This document shows positions 24,601 to 34,649 of a stretch of 55,623 nucleotides of DNA, piece by piece. Position numbers and translations under genes: made by a program. The DNA is from an uncultured Eubacterium sp. (GTDB lineage Bacteria; Bacillota; Clostridia; Lachnospirales; Lachnospiraceae): NCBI GenBank assembly GCA_905235555.1, contig CAJOMD010000003.1:1-55623 (forward strand). The letters are read 5' to 3'. Every line of letters starts with the position of its first letter. The stretch's first letter is position 1. Below the pieces are notes generated by a model. It was not told where the DNA came from and did no database searches. It saw only the letters and a list, made by a program, of their open reading frames with translations.

Positions 24601-27600
24601 TTATAAATCAAATATACTCAACTGGCTATCTTCTTTCATTCCATCAAGCAATCCTAATTTAGTCATTGTTTCCATTACAGTTTTGTTCAAACCACATTTT
24701 TCTATCATCTCTTTTTTAGATTCAAATGGGCCATCCATCTGTGAGATTACTTCTTCTAACTGCTCAGCAGCTTTGTCTCCCATACCTTCAATACTATCAA
24801 GTGATGGCATTATCTTTCCGTCAAAGATTTGGAAGTCGTGAGCTTTTGCTTTGTAGATGTCTATCGGCATAAATTCGAAGCCTCTCGCGTACATCTCTTG
24901 CACTATTCTCATATCTGAGTATGTAGCATCATCTTTTGGAAGAGATGTATGATTGTTAATTCTATTTTTAACTTCATGGTACTCCATCTCTAACTTCTGT
25001 GGACCCATGCACATTGTTTCATAGTTGAACTGTTTTGCACGTATGCCAAAGAACGCTGCATAGTATGCGAGTGGATGGTAAACCTTGTACCAAGCTACAC
25101 GAAGCGCCATCATAATGTATGCTGCAGCATGAGCTTTAGGGAACATATACGAAATCTTCTTACAGGACCAAATGTACCAATCCGGAACATTGTTGTCTCG
25201 CATTATTTGTTCTTCATCTATATCTTTTCCATCCCTAAGATAAGTAAGTAATCCTTTTCCTTTACGAACATGCTCCATTATTTCAAAACTAATTTGTGGA
25301 TCAATTCCTTTGTCCATCAAATAAACCATAATGTCATCACGCGTACAGATAGCAGACGAAATAGTACATCTTCCATCTTTGATTAGAAGTTGTGCGTTTC
25401 CAAGCCAAACATTAGTGCCGTGCGATAGCCCTGCCAAACGTACCAAATCAGCAAACTTAGTAGGTTTTGTATCTACAATCATCTGGATAACAAAGTCTGT
25501 ACCTAACTCTGGAAGTCCCAAACTACCGGTTGGGCATCCATCAATATCGCTCGGACTAATTCCAAGCACCTTTGGACTCTCAAATAATGACATAACCTTT
25601 GGATCGTCAAAAGGTACGTCTTTACGTACGTCTGTGTCTGTATATTTTTCCAGACGACGAATCATAGTTGGATCGTCGTGTCCTAGCTCATCAAGTTTTA
25701 GCAAGTTACTATCGATAGCATGGTACTCAAAGTGTGTGGTGATAGTATCCGTGTTCATATCGTTAGCAGGTTTTTGGATAGGTGTGAAATCGTAAATTTC
25801 TTTGTCGCGAGGAACTATAACAATACCACCTGGATGCTGTCCAGTAGTTTTACGTACACCCGTTATTCTATTTTTAATTCTCTCTATCTCTGCTTTTCGT
25901 TTAAGTTCGTTGTGTTCTTCATAGTAATGCTTAACGTAACCAAAAGCAGTCTTTTCAGCCACGCCAGAAATAGTTCCCGCTCTAAATGTATTTCCTTTGC
26001 CGAACATCTCTTCAGTGTATGCGTGAGCTCTTGCCTGATAATCGCCAGAAAAGTTAAGGTCGATATCAGGCTCTTTGTTTCCGCCAAAGCCAAGGAACGT
26101 TTCAAACGGAATTTCAAGTCCGTCCTTCTTCATCTTCTCACCACAGTGAGGACAAATACCATCCGGCAAGTCAAATCCCACACCACCATTGCGGCGGATT
26201 TCAACAATATGACCTTGTAATTCTTCTATCTTTTCTTCCTCCACATCGCCTGAAGATGAATATTCATTTTCGAAAACTGATGTGCGACAATGCTCACAAT
26301 AATAATGTGGAACCAAAGGATTACACTCTGTGATACTAGACATAGTGGCCGCAAAAGAAGACCCAACCGAACCTCGCGATCCTACCAGGTATCCATCTTC
26401 TAAGGATTTAGTAACTAACTTTTGCGCCATTATGTACATTACGGCATATCCATTACCAATAATAGAGTTAAGCTCAGTTTCTAATCTCTCTTCCACTATC
26501 TTTGGAAGTTTATCACCATACATTTCGTGTGCTTTTTCATAACACATATTACGCAGATTCTCTTCAGAATTATCTAACACTGGTGGACATTTGTCTGGGT
26601 AAATAGGTGAAATAGTTTCAATCATGTCAGCAATCTTATTAGTGTTTGTTATTACTACTTCCTCTGCCACTTCTGAGCCCAGGTACTCAAACTCGTCAAG
26701 CATCTCCTCAGTAGTTCTATAATAGATAGGCGGCTGTTCATCTGCATCCGAATAACCATTACCATACTGAATAATTCTTCTATATAATTCATCTTCAGGG
26801 TCCATAAAATGCACGTCACAAGTAGCCACTGTCATTTTGCCCACTTTATGTCCGAGTTTATAAATCTTTCTATTTATCTCTTCTAGATCTTTTCTGGAAT
26901 CAACTAAAAATTTCTTCTTGTCATCTACCTCAGAGTTTCCAGTTTTTACCATAAACTCATTGTTTCCAATTGGTTGAATTTCAAAGTAATCATAAAAGTC
27001 TGCTATTCTAGCAATTTCCTGTGTTGGCTTATCGCGAAGGATAGCCTGGTATAGTTCACCAGCCTCACACGCACTACCAATAATCAAACCTTCATTTAAT
27101 CGCAAGTAGTCGCTCTTCATAATGCGAGGGCGCTTGTTAGCAAATGTCTCGATATGTGAAATTGAAATAAGCTTATAAAGGTTTTTCAATCCAACTAAAT
27201 TCTTAACTAAAATTATGGCATGGTTCGATGGAAGTTTACTCTTAAACTCATCTGACTCAATACCTTTTTCGTTTGCTTCATCTAGATTTGTAATTCCTTG
27301 TTCTTCCATTCTCGAACATAGTTTTTGGAAGATGTGCGCGGTACACTCGGCATCATCCACTGCTCTATGGTGATTTCCAAGTGGAACACCCAAAGCCTTT
27401 GCCACTGTATCAAGCTTGTATCTGCCAAGTCCTGTTACTAGGAATCTTGAAAGTCCCACTGTATCAATCACTGTAAACTCGCATGGAATATCCATACGTC
27501 TGCAGTTCGCCTCTATAAAACTCATATCAAAATCTGCATTGTGTGCAACCATAATCGAGTCTTTACAAAAATCCATAAACTGAGGCAAAACTTCCTCTAT

Positions 27601-29142
27601 TTTTGGCGAATCCTTAACCATCACGTCATTGATACCGGTCAAATCCTCAATTCTAAATGGAATTGGTCTTTCCGGATTTACAAATGTGGAAAATCTATCA
27701 ACCACTTCTCCATTCTTAATCTTTACAGCGCCTATCTCAATAATCTTATCCTGCGCTGCGCTAAAACCAGTGGTCTCTAAGTCAAAGACCACAAATTCTG
27801 AGTCAAACGTCTGACCTTTAGGATTTACAATCATACCCTTAATGTCATCCACCAAGTATGCTTCCACACCGTAAATAACTTTGAAGTCACAATCTATTTT
27901 TTCTTTCTCACAATCTGACTTTATCTTCTCAAATTGATGATGTGCATCAGGGAACCCTAAAACCACACCGTGATCAGTAATAGCAATAGCCTTATGCCCC
28001 CAGTCATAAGCCCTTTGAACCAAATCTCCAGGATCCGTAACAGCATCCATATCACTCATCTTTGTATGGCAGTGAAGTTCCACTCTCTTTTCCACTGCGT
28101 TATCTTCACGCACAGATTTTGCAAAACCAGGAATCACTTTGATTCCACCCACTCTTGTAATCTCTACTTCGCCGTCAAAGTCATCATATAAAGCACTACC
28201 TAGCACCTGAATGAATGTGCCTTCTTTCACGATAGATAAGAAATCATCCTTTACGGCTTCATTAGGTAGGAATATTTTAACAGTAATACTGTCGGTAAAA
28301 TCAGTAATGTCCATCTTAACGATAAACTTACCTGTCCTAGTTTCGTTAGAATCTATTCCGAAGATTTGTCCTTTGCAAATAACACGACCAGTGCCTTCAT
28401 ACACATCTTTAAGATCACTGATGATTCTCTTGTTGTTATCGTCATCCACATCAAAGTCTTTGCCGTACACTACACCATCTTTATCTTCAGCTGAAGCCTT
28501 AGTTACTTTTTTGACCACTATTTCATTTCCGTCTTCATCTATCTCAGTCTCTTTCTTTTCAGGCTCCTTCTGACTCTTCTTCATAATAGCCTGTACTTCA
28601 TTTTCAATTTTCTTTTTGTTGTGTTCCTCAAATCTTTTTCCCTCAGATTCCTTCATGAACACTTCCACTTCTATAGGCATCCCAAAGCGTTCTTCAAAGA
28701 TTGACATCAGTCTTTCTTTCATCTCATTTACCTGAGATTCAGAAACAATATTTTTGATAAAACTAATCTCTAAGACATCGTCATTAAAGTGCATTGGAGC
28801 TTTCTTAAATGTCACACCAAATGAGTGACTGATTTCACTAAACTCTAGAGACAAACTTTCTTTGTACTCATCAAGCAAATATTCTCTTGTGTACTGGCTA
28901 GATAGGTTATACTTTTCAATAATTTGAACTTCCATATGTTTGCCAGTCATAAGACTTTGCTCTATTGCTTTTTTTACATCATAAATAGCAGACTTTTCAA
29001 TAAGTCTGCTACTTTCGATATATACTCTCATCTTTGTATGATCTCTGTTTGTTGTAATTTTGATTACAGTAACATCTTCAAAGAGAGCTTTTATATCGTC
29101 TTTTAATTTTAAATTCTGAAATACATCAAAAAACTTTTTCAT
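24601..29142 (-). CDS. polC: DNA polymerase III alpha subunit, PolC type
   Basis: Replicative polymerase of Firmicutes with its own proofreading exonuclease. Taking the ATG at 29140-29142 (GGCGAGGA upstream) gives 1513 residues. Order: an N-terminal domain and OB fold ('YEGTGRVICKGQIFGID', about 265-340); PHP domain beginning 'HCHTKMSDMDAVTDPGDL' near 356, interrupted by the DEDDh exonuclease ('VVFDLETTGFS' near 446, 'VAHNADFDMSFI' near 530, 'HHRAVDDAECTAHIF'); palm with 'GSRGSVGSSFAATM' near 920; a zinc-binding Cys cluster ('YYCEHCRT', 'CPHCGEK'); and the catalytic 'PDIDLNFSGDY' near 1025. Upstream in-frame Met residues exist but lack ribosome sites. It stands at the end of the ispG cluster, as usual in Lachnospiraceae. 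Confidence 0.97.
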   Translation of the reverse strand: MKKFFDVFQNLKLKDDIKALFEDVTVIKITTNRDHTKMRVYIESSRLIEKSAIYDVKKAIEQSLMTGKHMEVQIIEKYNLSSQYTREYLLDEYKESLSLEFSEISHSFGVTFKKAPMHFNDDVLEISFIKNIVSESQVNEMKERLMSIFEERFGMPIEVEVFMKESEGKRFEEHNKKKIENEVQAIMKKSQKEPEKKETEIDEDGNEIVVKKVTKASAEDKDGVVYGKDFDVDDDNNKRIISDLKDVYEGTGRVICKGQIFGIDSNETRTGKFIVKMDITDFTDSITVKIFLPNEAVKDDFLSIVKEGTFIQVLGSALYDDFDGEVEITRVGGIKVIPGFAKSVREDNAVEKRVELHCHTKMSDMDAVTDPGDLVQRAYDWGHKAIAITDHGVVLGFPDAHHQFEKIKSDCEKEKIDCDFKVIYGVEAYLVDDIKGMIVNPKGQTFDSEFVVFDLETTGFSAAQDKIIEIGAVKIKNGEVVDRFSTFVNPERPIPFRIEDLTGINDVMVKDSPKIEEVLPQFMDFCKDSIMVAHNADFDMSFIEANCRRMDIPCEFTVIDTVGLSRFLVTGLGRYKLDTVAKALGVPLGNHHRAVDDAECTAHIFQKLCSRMEEQGITNLDEANEKGIESDEFKSKLPSNHAIILVKNLVGLKNLYKLISISHIETFANKRPRIMKSDYLRLNEGLIIGSACEAGELYQAILRDKPTQEIARIADFYDYFEIQPIGNNEFMVKTGNSEVDDKKKFLVDSRKDLEEINRKIYKLGHKVGKMTVATCDVHFMDPEDELYRRIIQYGNGYSDADEQPPIYYRTTEEMLDEFEYLGSEVAEEVVITNTNKIADMIETISPIYPDKCPPVLDNSEENLRNMCYEKAHEMYGDKLPKIVEERLETELNSIIGNGYAVMYIMAQKLVTKSLEDGYLVGSRGSVGSSFAATMSSITECNPLVPHYYCEHCRTSVFENEYSSSGDVEEEKIEELQGHIVEIRRNGGVGFDLPDGICPHCGEKMKKDGLEIPFETFLGFGGNKEPDIDLNFSGDYQARAHAYTEEMFGKGNTFRAGTISGVAEKTAFGYVKHYYEEHNELKRKAEIERIKNRITGVRKTTGQHPGGIVIVPRDKEIYDFTPIQKPANDMNTDTITTHFEYHAIDSNLLKLDELGHDDPTMIRRLEKYTDTDVRKDVPFDDPKVMSLFESPKVLGISPSDIDGCPTGSLGLPELGTDFVIQMIVDTKPTKFADLVRLAGLSHGTNVWLGNAQLLIKDGRCTISSAICTRDDIMVYLMDKGIDPQISFEIMEHVRKGKGLLTYLRDGKDIDEEQIMRDNNVPDWYIWSCKKISYMFPKAHAAAYIMMALRVAWYKVYHPLAYYAAFFGIRAKQFNYETMCMGPQKLEMEYHEVKNRINNHTSLPKDDATYSDMRIVQEMYARGFEFMPIDIYKAKAHDFQIFDGKIMPSLDSIEGMGDKAAEQLEEVISQMDGPFESKKEMIEKCGLNKTVMETMTKLGLLDGMKEDSQLSIFDL

Positions 29143-29202
29143 TTTTCCTCGCCTTACTAATCTACTGGAAAGCACCTTGATAGATTAGTTCTTTCAAAGT
29201 TT

Positions 29203-30261
29203 TTATCCTCTCCAGTTTTTTAGCTCTTCTTCTAATATGTTTACAAGTTCCTCCTCCGGAACCTTCCTAATAATTTCGCCCTTCTTTATAAGTAGTCCTT
29301 CTCCTTTGCCTCCGGCTATTCCTATGTCAGCTTCTCTGGCTTCTCCAGGTCCATTCACCACGCAGCCCATCACTGCCACTTTTATATTAAGATTGTCATA
29401 TTTAGTGACCATATTTTCCACTTTGTTAGCTAAACCTATCAAATCAATCTCTGTTCTTCCACATGTAGGGCAAGATACCACACTAATGCCACCGTCTCGA
29501 AGACCTAGAGTCTTTAAAATAAGCTTCGCACTCTTGATTTCTTCTAGTGGGTCTCCTGTAAGAGACACGCGTATAGTATCACCAATGCCCTGGTTTAGAA
29601 TAAGACCAAGTCCGATAGATGATTTGATGTTTCCTGATGTAATGGTTCCTGACTCTGTAATTCCAACATGAAGTGGATGATCAGTTTCTTTGGCGATAAG
29701 CTCGTGAGCTTTCACACACATCATTACGTCTGATGATTTTATACTGATGACTAGGTTATCATATCCTAAGTCTTCTATTACCTTAACCTTATCTAGGGCG
29801 CTTTCCACTATTCCTTCAGCTGTTACTTGACCGTACTTTTCTAGGATAGGCTTCTCCAAAGATCCAGAATTTACGCCCACACGAATAGGGATATTCTTAC
29901 TCTTTGCTACATCTACCACTGCTTTAACATTTTCAATCGACCCAATATTTCCAGGGTTAATACGAATTTTGTCGGCGCCATTTTCCATGGCGACAATCGC
30001 TAACTTATAGTCAAAGTGAATGTCTGCAACAAGCGGAATACTAATCTGCTCTTTAATTTTACTAAGGGCTTTTGCCGCTTCCATAGTAGGAACAGCGCAG
30101 CGAATAATATCGCAGCCAGCTGCCTCTAGTTCTTTTATTTGAGCTACAGTGGATTCCACATCTTCAGTCTTTGTGTTAGTCATAGACTGAATCATAATAG
30201 GGTTTCCCGCGCCTATTACTTTGTTGCCAATCTTTACTTCTTTTGTATTATCTCTAAACAT
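29203..30261 (-). CDS. ispG: 4-hydroxy-3-methylbut-2-enyl diphosphate synthase (GcpE)
   Basis: Penultimate step of the non-mevalonate (MEP) isoprenoid pathway; an oxygen-sensitive [4Fe-4S] enzyme. 352 residues: TIM barrel with 'PIMIQSMTNTKTEDVESTVAQI' at 21-42 in contiguous form, and the C-terminal cluster domain with 'SCPTCGRTEIDL' and 'VMGCVVNGPGEAREADIGIAG', which supply the three Cys and one Glu ligands. It is followed by polC and preceded by rseP and dxr, so two MEP genes share this transcript. Confidence 0.97.
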   Translation of the reverse strand: MFRDNTKEVKIGNKVIGAGNPIMIQSMTNTKTEDVESTVAQIKELEAAGCDIIRCAVPTMEAAKALSKIKEQISIPLVADIHFDYKLAIVAMENGADKIRINPGNIGSIENVKAVVDVAKSKNIPIRVGVNSGSLEKPILEKYGQVTAEGIVESALDKVKVIEDLGYDNLVISIKSSDVMMCVKAHELIAKETDHPLHVGITESGTITSGNIKSSIGLGLILNQGIGDTIRVSLTGDPLEEIKSAKLILKTLGLRDGGISVVSCPTCGRTEIDLIGLANKVENMVTKYDNLNIKVAVMGCVVNGPGEAREADIGIAGGKGEGLLIKKGEIIRKVPEEELVNILEEELKNWRG

Positions 30262-30282
30262 ATATAACTCACTTTCGCCGTG

Positions 30283-31683
30283 CTACATTATGAGTTTCCT
30301 AACATCATTAAATACTAAGAATATCATTAGTGCCATAAGTATTATAAATCCGATAAAGTGTATCATTCCCTCTTTATCTTTCGGAATCTGTTTTCTAGTA
30401 ATTACCTCAATAATATAGATTAATAATCTTCCACCGTCCAATGCTGGGATAGGGAGTAAATTCATTACACCAAGGTTTGCACTAAGCATTATTGCTAAGT
30501 TTAGAAGTGCAAGTAATGTAATTCCAAAACCGTGTTGTGAGTTTTCCTTATAGGTATCTCCAATCACACTTACTATTCCAACTGGACCAGAAACTTCATT
30601 GGCTGAAACTCCACCAGTTACTAGCATCTTCAAACTCTTAAGAACAGTAAATATTTCGTATCTCATTTCAACCAAACTGTACTTTATTGTTCCAAAGAAT
30701 CCCTGACGCTCTCTTGCCAAGTTGTATCTGAAGCCCGATGAATAAACATCTTGCTTAACTGGTTTAACCTTCGCTGTGAAAGTTTTCTTTCCTCGCTTCA
30801 ACTGAAAAGTTACTTTACTTCCATCTAGTGGATGCTCCTCTAAATATTTATTTATTTCTTCACCGGATGAAATAGGTGTTCCATTAATCTTTTCCACTTC
30901 GTCATTAGCCAGCACACCCGCTTTGTCCATAGCAGAATCTTTTGTCACCTGGCTGATAACTGGCGCATTAGCTCCTGAGCTATAACTGATACCAAGCAAA
31001 TATTTGTTTACTTTGTCAGGCTTGTAAGAGATAGTGTGTTTCTTGCCTTTTCGCTCGTACGTCAAAGTAATTGGATCTTTGTCTATAGGGCTAGTATATT
31101 CTTCTACATATAATTCTCTACCAATAGAAATCCATGCGCCGTTATACTTTGTAATCTTATCACCACTTCTTAAGCCCGCTTTATATGCGTTTGACTGTGT
31201 TTGTGGAACTGCGTTTGCAGCAGCTTGCTGTTTCATCTTTTCTTCAACTGATTTGTCTTTGCCCTTTGACTGTGCGACCACGCTTGGTTTTTCACCTTCC
31301 ACATACGTAACTGTAGATGGATCTGTTCCAGCAAATCCAATCACAATCAAAGACAAAACAAACGCTAGCAAAAAGTTAAAGAGCGGTCCTGCAAATACAA
31401 TTAAAAATCTCTGCCATCTTGGCTTTGAATTGAATGAACCTTCTTCCATATTGTCTTCGTCTTCGCCCAACATAGCACAAGACCCACCGATAGGTAGCAC
31501 TTTGATAGAATATCTAGTCCCACTCTTCGCCACACGACTGAAAATTCTTGGACCCATTCCTATTGAAAACTCATTAACTGTAACACCAAATTTTTTTGCG
31601 AAAATAAAGTGTCCGAACTCGTGAATCAAAACGAGCAATCCGAATATTAAAATTGCAATAATTATGCCTATAAATGTCTGCAT
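30283..31683 (-). CDS. rseP: Site-2 intramembrane zinc metalloprotease RseP/RasP
   Basis: Cleaves transmembrane substrates such as anti-sigma factors and leftover signal peptides. 466 residues with the zinc motif 'VLIHEFGHFIFAKKFG' near residue 18, a PDZ region made of two stretches (about 160-215 and 235-300; 'SGDKITKYNGAWI', 'GVLANDEVEKINGTPIS'), and the third zinc ligand in 'NLLPIPALDGGRL' near 405. Residues about 125-165 are a Lys/Gln-rich insertion. The ATG shares one base with the dxr stop (TAATG), indicating translational coupling. Confidence 0.95.
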   Translation of the reverse strand: MQTFIGIIIAILIFGLLVLIHEFGHFIFAKKFGVTVNEFSIGMGPRIFSRVAKSGTRYSIKVLPIGGSCAMLGEDEDNMEEGSFNSKPRWQRFLIVFAGPLFNFLLAFVLSLIVIGFAGTDPSTVTYVEGEKPSVVAQSKGKDKSVEEKMKQQAAANAVPQTQSNAYKAGLRSGDKITKYNGAWISIGRELYVEEYTSPIDKDPITLTYERKGKKHTISYKPDKVNKYLLGISYSSGANAPVISQVTKDSAMDKAGVLANDEVEKINGTPISSGEEINKYLEEHPLDGSKVTFQLKRGKKTFTAKVKPVKQDVYSSGFRYNLARERQGFFGTIKYSLVEMRYEIFTVLKSLKMLVTGGVSANEVSGPVGIVSVIGDTYKENSQHGFGITLLALLNLAIMLSANLGVMNLLPIPALDGGRLLIYIIEVITRKQIPKDKEGMIHFIGFIILMALMIFLVFNDVRKLIM

Positions 31684-32861
31684 TACTTATACTTCTCCTC
31701 TATCATCTCATAGACCCACTTTTCAACTTCTAGTATCTGTTCAAAAGTTGGGTTGTCAATTACTTCGTGTCTCTCCATACAGTACTCAATAGTATCTGCT
31801 ATATCTAAATATCCAATCTCGCGATTCAAAAACATAGCAACTGCCTTTTCGTTTGCTGCGTTCAAGACAGTAGGCATGGAATCGCCAAAGAAAGGATCAT
31901 CTTTAGCTTTCTCATCACTTCTCTTAACTGCTTGATATGCCAATCTTAGGCTTTTGAAATTATCAAGGTCCGGTTTTTCGAAGCTGATTTCACTAATCTG
32001 CTCGAAATCCACTCTATCGCCAGCAAGATATTTTCTCTCTGGATAATATAGAGCATACTGGATTGGAAGTTTCATATCTGGTGTGCCAAGCTGTGCAATA
32101 ATGCCGCCATCTTCGTATTGAACCATTGAATGAATAAGACTTTGTGGCTGAATAACTACTTGAATATCATCTAAGCCTACGCCAAATAGCCACTTTGCTT
32201 CTATCACTTCTAATCCTTTGTTAGCCATTGTACTAGAATCAATGGTTATTTTTTGACCCATTGCCCAATTAGGGTGTTTGAGTGCATCTTCCACCTTGAT
32301 ATCCTTCATCTGATCCACAGTCCATCCTCTAAAAGGACCACCAGATGCAGTTAAAAGGATCTTATCAATTTTATTCATCTCATTTCCCTGTAAGCTCTGG
32401 AATATAGCGCTGTGCTCAGAATCTACAGGAAGAATTTTTACATTATTTTCCTCAGCCAAAGGCATCACCAAATGCCCTGCGGTAACCAAAGTTTCTTTGT
32501 TTGCTAGCGCAATGTCCTTTTTAGCCTTTATAGCTTCTAATGTTGGCTTAATGCCAATCATTCCGACAAATGCTGTCACTACTATCTCGGCTTCATCTAT
32601 AGTAGCTGCTTCTATCAAACCTTCCATTCCTGATACCACTTTAACATCTAGATCAGAAACTTTTGTTTCCAATTCCTTGGCCGCTTCGCTCTCAAACACA
32701 CATACTAACAAAGGGGCAAATTCACGAATTTGCTCCTCAAGTTTAATAATATTAGAACCGGCAGCCAAAGCTACCACCCTCAAATCATCATTGGCTCTAA
32801 CTATCTCTAAAGTCTGTGTTCCAATGGAACCTGTTGAGCCAAGTACCGAAATGTTTTTCAT
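31683..32861 (-). CDS. dxr: 1-deoxy-D-xylulose 5-phosphate reductoisomerase
   Basis: Second step of the MEP pathway; NADPH- and divalent metal-dependent, the fosmidomycin target. 392 residues: 'VLGSTGSIGTQTLEI' (nucleotide site) at the N-terminus, 'ALANKETLVTAG' and 'PVDSEHSAIFQ' (metal and substrate residues), 'LTASGGPFRG', and 'NWAMGQKITIDSSTMANKGLE' in continuous form. It lies between cdsA (9 nt) and rseP (1-nt overlap) in the same operon as ispG. Confidence 0.97.
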   Translation of the reverse strand: MKNISVLGSTGSIGTQTLEIVRANDDLRVVALAAGSNIIKLEEQIREFAPLLVCVFESEAAKELETKVSDLDVKVVSGMEGLIEAATIDEAEIVVTAFVGMIGIKPTLEAIKAKKDIALANKETLVTAGHLVMPLAEENNVKILPVDSEHSAIFQSLQGNEMNKIDKILLTASGGPFRGWTVDQMKDIKVEDALKHPNWAMGQKITIDSSTMANKGLEVIEAKWLFGVGLDDIQVVIQPQSLIHSMVQYEDGGIIAQLGTPDMKLPIQYALYYPERKYLAGDRVDFEQISEISFEKPDLDNFKSLRLAYQAVKRSDEKAKDDPFFGDSMPTVLNAANEKAVAMFLNREIGYLDIADTIEYCMERHEVIDNPTFEQILEVEKWVYEMIEEKYK

Positions 32862-32870
32862 AATTATTCC

Positions 32871-33764
32871 TTAATCTAAACTCATTCCTGTCATTATATA
32901 AACGAGCAACCATATAACTGGTGCCACATAAATTACGCTGTCAAATCTATCCATAATTCCGCCATGACCTGGGATTATTTTTCCGTAATCTTTGATGTTG
33001 TTGTTTCGCTTGATAGCTGAAGCTACCAAGTCGCCGGTCATTGAAACTAGCCCTGCCACTGCACATATAACAGCAAACACTAAAACTGGATTTGGAATCT
33101 TGTCAATTTTGTCTTGGAAGATGTATGCATAAATGCCACCTAATAATGCTGCACCTAAAATGCCGCCTATAGCACCTTCCACTGATTTCTTTGGGCTAAG
33201 TACTGGAGCCATTTTGTGTTTACCAAATGCCACGCCTGCTAGGTATGCGCAAGTATCGCAGCCCCAGCTTGCAATAAATATTAGCCAGACAGAATACAAA
33301 CCGTTATACTCCATTCTTGTGATATAAAGATATGAAAGCATAACACCTGCATAAACCATACACATAAACACTACTGCCACTTGCTTTGCGTTGTACTCTG
33401 GATATAGGAAAACATACTCTGCAAACAAAATAATTAGAAACATTACCATAAAAATCATCATAAATCTTTTGCCGTGGATGGTATTTCCAAGGATTCTCAC
33501 TTTGTACTGGTCAAAGTAAATAAGCGCATAATATGCGATGAGTGCCACATAACCTGTGAATCCCATCAATGTCTTTTGCATATCAAATGACTTATATAGC
33601 TCATACACTGCTATAAGAGAAATAATCATATTGGCGAAGAACAACCATCTTCCTCCCCAATATTCGCCACCTACTGTCAAGCCTACTGCCAATAGTGCAA
33701 CCATCACTATTCCACTAAGTGTTCTTGTTACAAATGATTTATTTGCAAAATTTGATATTCCCAT
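32871..33764 (-). CDS. cdsA: Phosphatidate cytidylyltransferase
   Basis: Integral membrane enzyme making CDP-diacylglycerol for phospholipid synthesis. 297 residues with about eight membrane segments; the C-terminal signature is clear: 'GDLVASAIKRNNNIKDYGK' then 'IIPGHGGIMDRFDS', which is the family fingerprint. The mid-region 'SWGCDTCAYLAGVAFGKHK' with 'LSPKKSVEGAIGG' is also conserved. It sits between uppS and dxr. Confidence 0.96.
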   Translation of the reverse strand: MGISNFANKSFVTRTLSGIVMVALLAVGLTVGGEYWGGRWLFFANMIISLIAVYELYKSFDMQKTLMGFTGYVALIAYYALIYFDQYKVRILGNTIHGKRFMMIFMVMFLIILFAEYVFLYPEYNAKQVAVVFMCMVYAGVMLSYLYITRMEYNGLYSVWLIFIASWGCDTCAYLAGVAFGKHKMAPVLSPKKSVEGAIGGILGAALLGGIYAYIFQDKIDKIPNPVLVFAVICAVAGLVSMTGDLVASAIKRNNNIKDYGKIIPGHGGIMDRFDSVIYVAPVIWLLVYIMTGMSLD

Positions 33765-33804
33765 AATAACCTCTCTTAATATATTTCCCTCACGTCACTA
33801 ATAA

Positions 33805-34545
33805 TTATTCGCCATCTTCGTTTCTTCCGCCGTATCTTCTATCTCTTCTGCTATATTCCTCAATGGCTGATATCAAATGCTTCGGCTTAAAGTCTGGCCA
33901 TAACACATCTGTAAAAACATACTCCGTGTAAGCTGACTGCCACATAAGGAAGTTGGAAAGTCTAATCTCTCCGCTAGTTCTAATCAAAAGATCTGGGTCT
34001 GGAATTCCTTTTGTATCTAAGTAACTACTGATGGTATCTTCACTTATATCTGAAGCCTCCATCTTTCCATCTGCACAATCTTTTGCTATGCTTTGCACCG
34101 CACGTCTAATCTCGTCCCTACTACCATAGTTAAGAGCGATAATAAATGTGATACCATCAAAATCCTTAGAAAACTCTTCTAGTTCTTCTATGCTATCTTG
34201 AATATCCTGGTCTAGCCTAGTCTTATCTCCAATTACTAGACAACGCATATTATTATCTTTTGATTTTTTAAGACATTGCTTCAAGTAATCACGAAGCAAT
34301 TTCATAAGTGTATTAACTTCTTTTTCTGAACGGTTCCAATTTTCAGTGGAAAAAGCGTATACAGTAATATACTTAATTCCCATATCATAGGCAGCTTCTA
34401 CTATCTTCTCCACATTGTCTGAACCTTTAGAGTGTCCAACATTCTTTGGAACGTGATGTTTCTTCGCCCATCTGCCATTACCATCCAAGATAATAGCGAC
34501 ATGCTCTGGAACTTTTAGACCACTCAAATCATATTTCTTAGCCAT
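33805..34545 (-). CDS. uppS: Isoprenyl transferase (undecaprenyl diphosphate synthase)
   Basis: Builds the C55 cis-polyprenyl diphosphate carrier for wall synthesis from farnesyl and isopentenyl diphosphates. 246 residues with 'VAIILDGNGRWAKKHH' (the catalytic Asp and diphosphate-binding Arg), 'GHSKGSDNVEKIV', 'YAFSTENWNRSEKEV', and 'DLLIRTSGEIRLSNFLMWQ' late in the chain. An imperfect hairpin TTGGG/CCCAA (34556-34571) lies next to its ribosome site. Its product is recycled by UppP, encoded 27 kb away in this window. Confidence 0.97.
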   Translation of the reverse strand: MAKKYDLSGLKVPEHVAIILDGNGRWAKKHHVPKNVGHSKGSDNVEKIVEAAYDMGIKYITVYAFSTENWNRSEKEVNTLMKLLRDYLKQCLKKSKDNNMRCLVIGDKTRLDQDIQDSIEELEEFSKDFDGITFIIALNYGSRDEIRRAVQSIAKDCADGKMEASDISEDTISSYLDTKGIPDPDLLIRTSGEIRLSNFLMWQSAYTEYVFTDVLWPDFKPKHLISAIEEYSRRDRRYGGRNEDGE

Positions 34546-34608
34546 AGTATTTACCTTGGGCCAAAACCCAATGTATTCCTTTCAAAATTTATCTCAATAC
34601 GCAGAAAC

Positions 34609-34628
34609 AGAGGAACCAAAGTTCCTCT
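34609..34628 (-). terminator. Weak hairpin terminator after frr
   Basis: Stem AGAGGAAC / GTTCCTCT with a 4-nt loop; on the minus strand it is followed by only GTTTCTG, so termination may be partial, allowing read-through into uppS. Confidence 0.45.
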
Positions 34629-34649
34629 TAAATTCTGTTTAACATTAAA

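Noticed and set aside
34556..34571. TTGGG/CCCAA hairpin before uppS as a riboswitch
   Set aside because: Only a 5-bp stem with a 6-nt loop; too little structure to claim more than a weak hairpin.
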